Shown here: positions 63,001 to 64,000 of the stretch, piece after piece
How positions within the stretch are numbered: the first letter of the stretch is position 1
Layout: every line of letters starts with the position of its first letter
DNA from: Klebsormidium nitens
Lineage: Eukaryota; Streptophyta; Klebsormidiophyceae; Klebsormidiales; Klebsormidiaceae
Length of the DNA: 64,000 bases
Direction of reading: 5' to 3'
Assembly (NCBI GenBank): GCA_000708835.1
Contig: DF236982.1
Location: forward strand, 124,001-188,000
Position numbers and translations under genes: made by a program
The notes under the pieces: model-generated
The model's database searches: none
The model's input: the letters and a program-made list of their open reading frames with translations, nothing else
What the model was told of the DNA's origin: nothing

Positions 63001-63630
63001 CTGCATAAGGCATGACGTCATGGTGGCTGCATGGATTCTAGGGGTACTCTATCTCTGTAAGAGGCGTTACCTGAGCGCCATGGCCACTGCAAAAGGGAGA
63101 AGACGGCTTCTGTTAGTAGCAGACAGCAGGATAATGCAGCACAAGCTCAGTGCAGCTTGAACCTCCATCTTCATCAAGAAGAGCATACAACGTTGAATGG
63201 CAAGCTGACATTTGTTTCATCTACTCTTACTTTGGAACCAGATCGGAGCAGCCAGAACGTACCAGCGTCATGCACCTCACAGACACGATGATAGTCCCTC
63301 AAACAGGCGCTCTTACTGGCAGAGCCCGAATGCAACAATCAGGCAAACAAGCACCTGGTCCATTAAGCTGGCCTTTGTGAGTATGATTATACCTTCAATT
63401 TTACGAGGGGGGTGTCACTGTGCAGAAAACACTTTTTTTTTGGGCGCTTCTCAGAAGTTCAGGGCCCTTTTACCGTCCCCTCTTCCCATCCCTAAATGTC
63501 AGTCCAGGCTCTCACCTATAGTGAAAGTATGCAATATCCCCCTCCTCGCTGTCTTCAACGAGCTGGTTCAGGTACCGCAGAATGTTAGCTTTTGTTGGCA
63601 GCGCTTGTGGCCGCGAGAAGGGGCCCGCAT
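48014..63630 (-). CDS. Gene B: metacaspase-like (C14) peptidase with a very long C-terminal extension
   Basis: The 5' end lies outside the window. Exons, 5' to 3', are 63516-63630, 63071-63086, 62316-62511, (unresolved piece near 61.2-61.3 kb), 60493-61020, 59928-60164, 58953-59497, 58215-58473, 57101-57804, 56376-56645, 54797-55386, 54012-54145, 52896-53120, 52192-52644, 51172-51324, 50209-50340, 49575-49731, 49248-49361 and 48106-48570, or on to the stop at 48014. The first three give the caspase p20 pattern: PTKANILRYLNQLVEDSEEG and DIAYFHY-SGHGAQ (catalytic His), then VVVLDCCHSGDD (catalytic Cys). Exon 60493-61020 gives the p10-like SRES/GRESQTSADATINGG and GAFSHFFYGTLL, with KKGRFTQRPIFKL. 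After that come about 1,400 residues colinear with gene A and unknown to me, including a possible beta-trefoil piece (RFATSDGRYLARSEDGLEL) and a terminal Ala/Glu-rich coiled coil. All confident exon phases agree, and no frameshift is seen. The splice joins between 62316 and 61020 are unsolved: the phases do not match, so at least one exon is missing from my model. Confidence 0.8.
48106..48570 (-). CDS. Gene B last recognised exon, predicted coiled coil
   Basis: It starts VPGSKEALQAAAAAAAQEL, has long runs of Ala, Glu, Arg and Gln with heptad-like spacing (LEGARQEVERATQALAAAQ), and ends FRFVYDGASARNITALEVQ, matching FRFLYGGASARYITALEVQ of gene A. A GTGGGG donor follows at 48105 in gene B and at 11170 in gene A. 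If it is not used, the frame runs on to TGA at 48014, including a repeated KRGSL that reflects a direct repeat of about 18 bases (48039 and 48078, 39 bases apart). Which end is real is open. Confidence 0.75.
51000..51235 (-). repeat. Three tandem copies (61-62 bases) of an exon end with its splice donor, gene B exon 14
   Basis: The block GGGAGC[T/C]GTCCGAATCGGACGAG...GCGTACCT repeats with exon-donor borders (CCCAG|GTACG) at 51172, 51110 and 51049. The paralogous gene A exon (7495-7647) has exactly the same length as gene B's exon ending at 51172, 153 bases, so that donor is the ancestral one. The frame stays open through all copies. The 51049 donor adds exactly 123 bases (41 codons), so it would give an in-frame longer form, while the 51110 donor adds 62 and shifts the frame. 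Confidence 0.85.
51985..52161. mobile_element. MITE-like element with terminal inverted repeats of about 40 bases, in gene B intron 13
   Basis: The left end TCTTCAATTTAGCAATAGTA, continuing AGCTTTAGCAATAGTAAGCTC, is the reverse complement of the right end with two mismatches (GAGCTTACTATTGCTAGGGC..., ...GCTAAATTGAAGA). Each end itself holds two copies of TAGCAATAGTAAGC. The 95-base core is G-rich (GGGACGGGTAGGGTTAG, GGGTTCGGGTGCGGAGCGGG) and nearly identical to that in gene A intron 11. It codes for nothing. The element lies 30 bases downstream of the donor of exon 52192-52644. No target-site duplication is certain. Confidence 0.8.
53133..53311 (-). repeat. Intronic repeat (introner-like family), gene B copy 1
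   Basis: A 180-base unit starting AAGGTTTGGCTGCTAATC on the plus strand, repeated at 53811. It ends about 12 bases from the acceptor of exon 52896-53120. Its terminal AGCCAAACCTTCC on the sense strand supplies part of that acceptor's pyrimidine tract. Both copies lie in the same intron (53121-54011). Confidence 0.75.
53811..53990 (-). repeat. Intronic repeat (introner-like family), gene B copy 2
   Basis: A direct repeat of 53133-53311, with blocks AAGGTTTGGCTGCTAA, GTGTGGTTCTTTGACCAATA, AGCCATGCT and GCTTTGAACCAGCCCGTA. It begins about 21 bases after the donor of exon 54012-54145 in the sense direction, the same distance as the gene A copy from its donor. The intron is therefore bracketed by two copies of one repeat. 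Confidence 0.75.
62316..62511 (-). CDS. Gene B exon with the catalytic cysteine of the caspase fold
   Basis: A CAG acceptor after ATAATC, then GEEWDGLKEILCPSDVKV, FDNYIGQEEFKDLIHNF and GVWGVVVLDCCHSGDD, then donor GTAAAT. DCCHSG matches the D[SC]CHSG of metacaspases, where the second Cys is the nucleophile. The QEEF/DL stretch before it corresponds to the family's 'ITDDEL..L' helix. The end is in phase 1. Confidence 0.9.
63071..63086 (-). CDS. 16-base micro-exon encoding the catalytic GHG of gene B
   Basis: Between CTTCTCCCTTTTGCAG and GTAACG lie 16 bases coding for the last base of Ser and GHGAQ. The previous exon ends FHY plus two bases (AG) of the same Ser codon, and the next starts in phase 0, so the join reads YFHYSGHGAQ, the canonical metacaspase His motif. 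Phase agreement on both sides and the exact motif make chance unlikely. Confidence 0.88.
63516..63630 (-). CDS. Gene B exon with the p20 strand before the catalytic His
   Basis: Acceptor GTGTTAGCAG and donor GTGAGAG bound DAGPFSRPQALPTKANI, LRYLNQLVEDSEEG and DIAYFHY. PT-x-x-N-I/L and GD-x-x-x-F-H-Y are the family pattern just before SGHG. The exon upstream, which should hold the first strand and the GC-x-NDA motif, is not in the window; nothing in 63631-64000 resembles it. Confidence 0.85.
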
Positions 63631-64000
63631 CTGCTAACACCTGCAGCATTACAGAAGACCAAACATGTTCAGAGGAACAACTGTAAGCAATGCTTTGATT
63701 GCATCATCAGCATTCTGAGCTGCACGCATTGCTGCACTGAGAGCCGCGCTAAGTCCAACAATCTCATATCAAGCAGCCTCAAAGTAGGGCAGAATGTGGT
63801 AAGACTGCAGTCATCCCCCACACAGACTAGATCCTTGACAATGGTTCATTTGTGCTCATGTTGGAGCTCGTTCTTGGCCAGAACAAAAGGCAATATTGGA
63901 GGTAGAATGATCCCTCATTGAAGCTCAAATACCAAAATACGCCTCCCCACTTAAGCTTGTGTAATTGCAATGTACTCAGCATTCCATGCCTTCAAAGATC
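63631..64000. other. Probable intron of gene B at the window edge
   Basis: By position this is intron upstream of the first visible exon of gene B. A plus-strand open frame (63592-63921) overlaps it but has no homology or start context. I see no further caspase-like exon. Confidence 0.5.

Noticed and set aside
1-64000. CRISPR array, tRNA or rRNA genes, viral or prophage genes
   Set aside because: No regularly spaced short repeats, no cloverleaf or rRNA signature seen by eye, and no capsid, polymerase or integrase motifs recognised.

Overview
The window looks like nuclear DNA of a streptophyte (charophyte) alga; a Klebsormidium-like organism is my best guess, not proven. The genes have many short GT-AG introns, GC-rich exons and AT-richer introns. 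Their products fit the plant lineage: a HEN1 small-RNA methyltransferase with two dsRNA-binding domains, an FKBP-like region and a methyltransferase; a plant-type core alpha-1,3-fucosyltransferase (GT10); a GT61-like glycosyltransferase; a DHRS7-type short-chain dehydrogenase; and a metacaspase-like peptidase. I see no operons, tRNA, rRNA or CRISPR. All exon borders are my own calls from GT/AG sites, codon phase and comparison between paralogues.

Layout. 1-11183 (+): 3' part of a large gene of unknown function (gene A, 13 exons visible, 5' end outside the window). 12901-28328 (-): complete 11-exon short-chain dehydrogenase/reductase gene with a 9.8 kb intron holding diverged 2.2 kb repeats. 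28985-32096 (+): decayed HEN1 pseudogene. 32480-33952 (-): single-exon GT61-like glycosyltransferase. 35464-39083 (+): four-exon core alpha-1,3-fucosyltransferase, head to head with the GT61 gene. 39378-39456 (-): relic of the dehydrogenase's first exon. 40159-45707 (+): intact six-exon HEN1. 48014-63630 (-): gene B, an intron-rich gene (at least 18 exons) whose N-terminal part is a caspase-fold (C14, metacaspase-like) domain and whose long C-terminal part is colinear, exon by exon, with gene A. Its 5' end also lies outside the window.

How the parts relate. Genes A and B are tail-to-tail paralogues enclosing the other genes. The block [dehydrogenase exon 1 - HEN1] exists twice: at 28.2-32.1 kb the dehydrogenase survives and HEN1 is dead, while at 39.4-45.7 kb HEN1 survives and only a relic of the dehydrogenase exon remains. 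The GT10/GT61 pair suggests Golgi glycan processing. HEN1 belongs to small-RNA stabilisation. Gene B is a candidate caspase-like peptidase with a very long extension of unknown function.

The most unusual observations are the giant caspase-like protein and its colinear paralogue, the 16-base micro-exon carrying the catalytic His motif, the reciprocal loss in the duplicated gene pair, splice-donor regions repeated three times in two separate genes, and repeat elements sitting next to splice sites.
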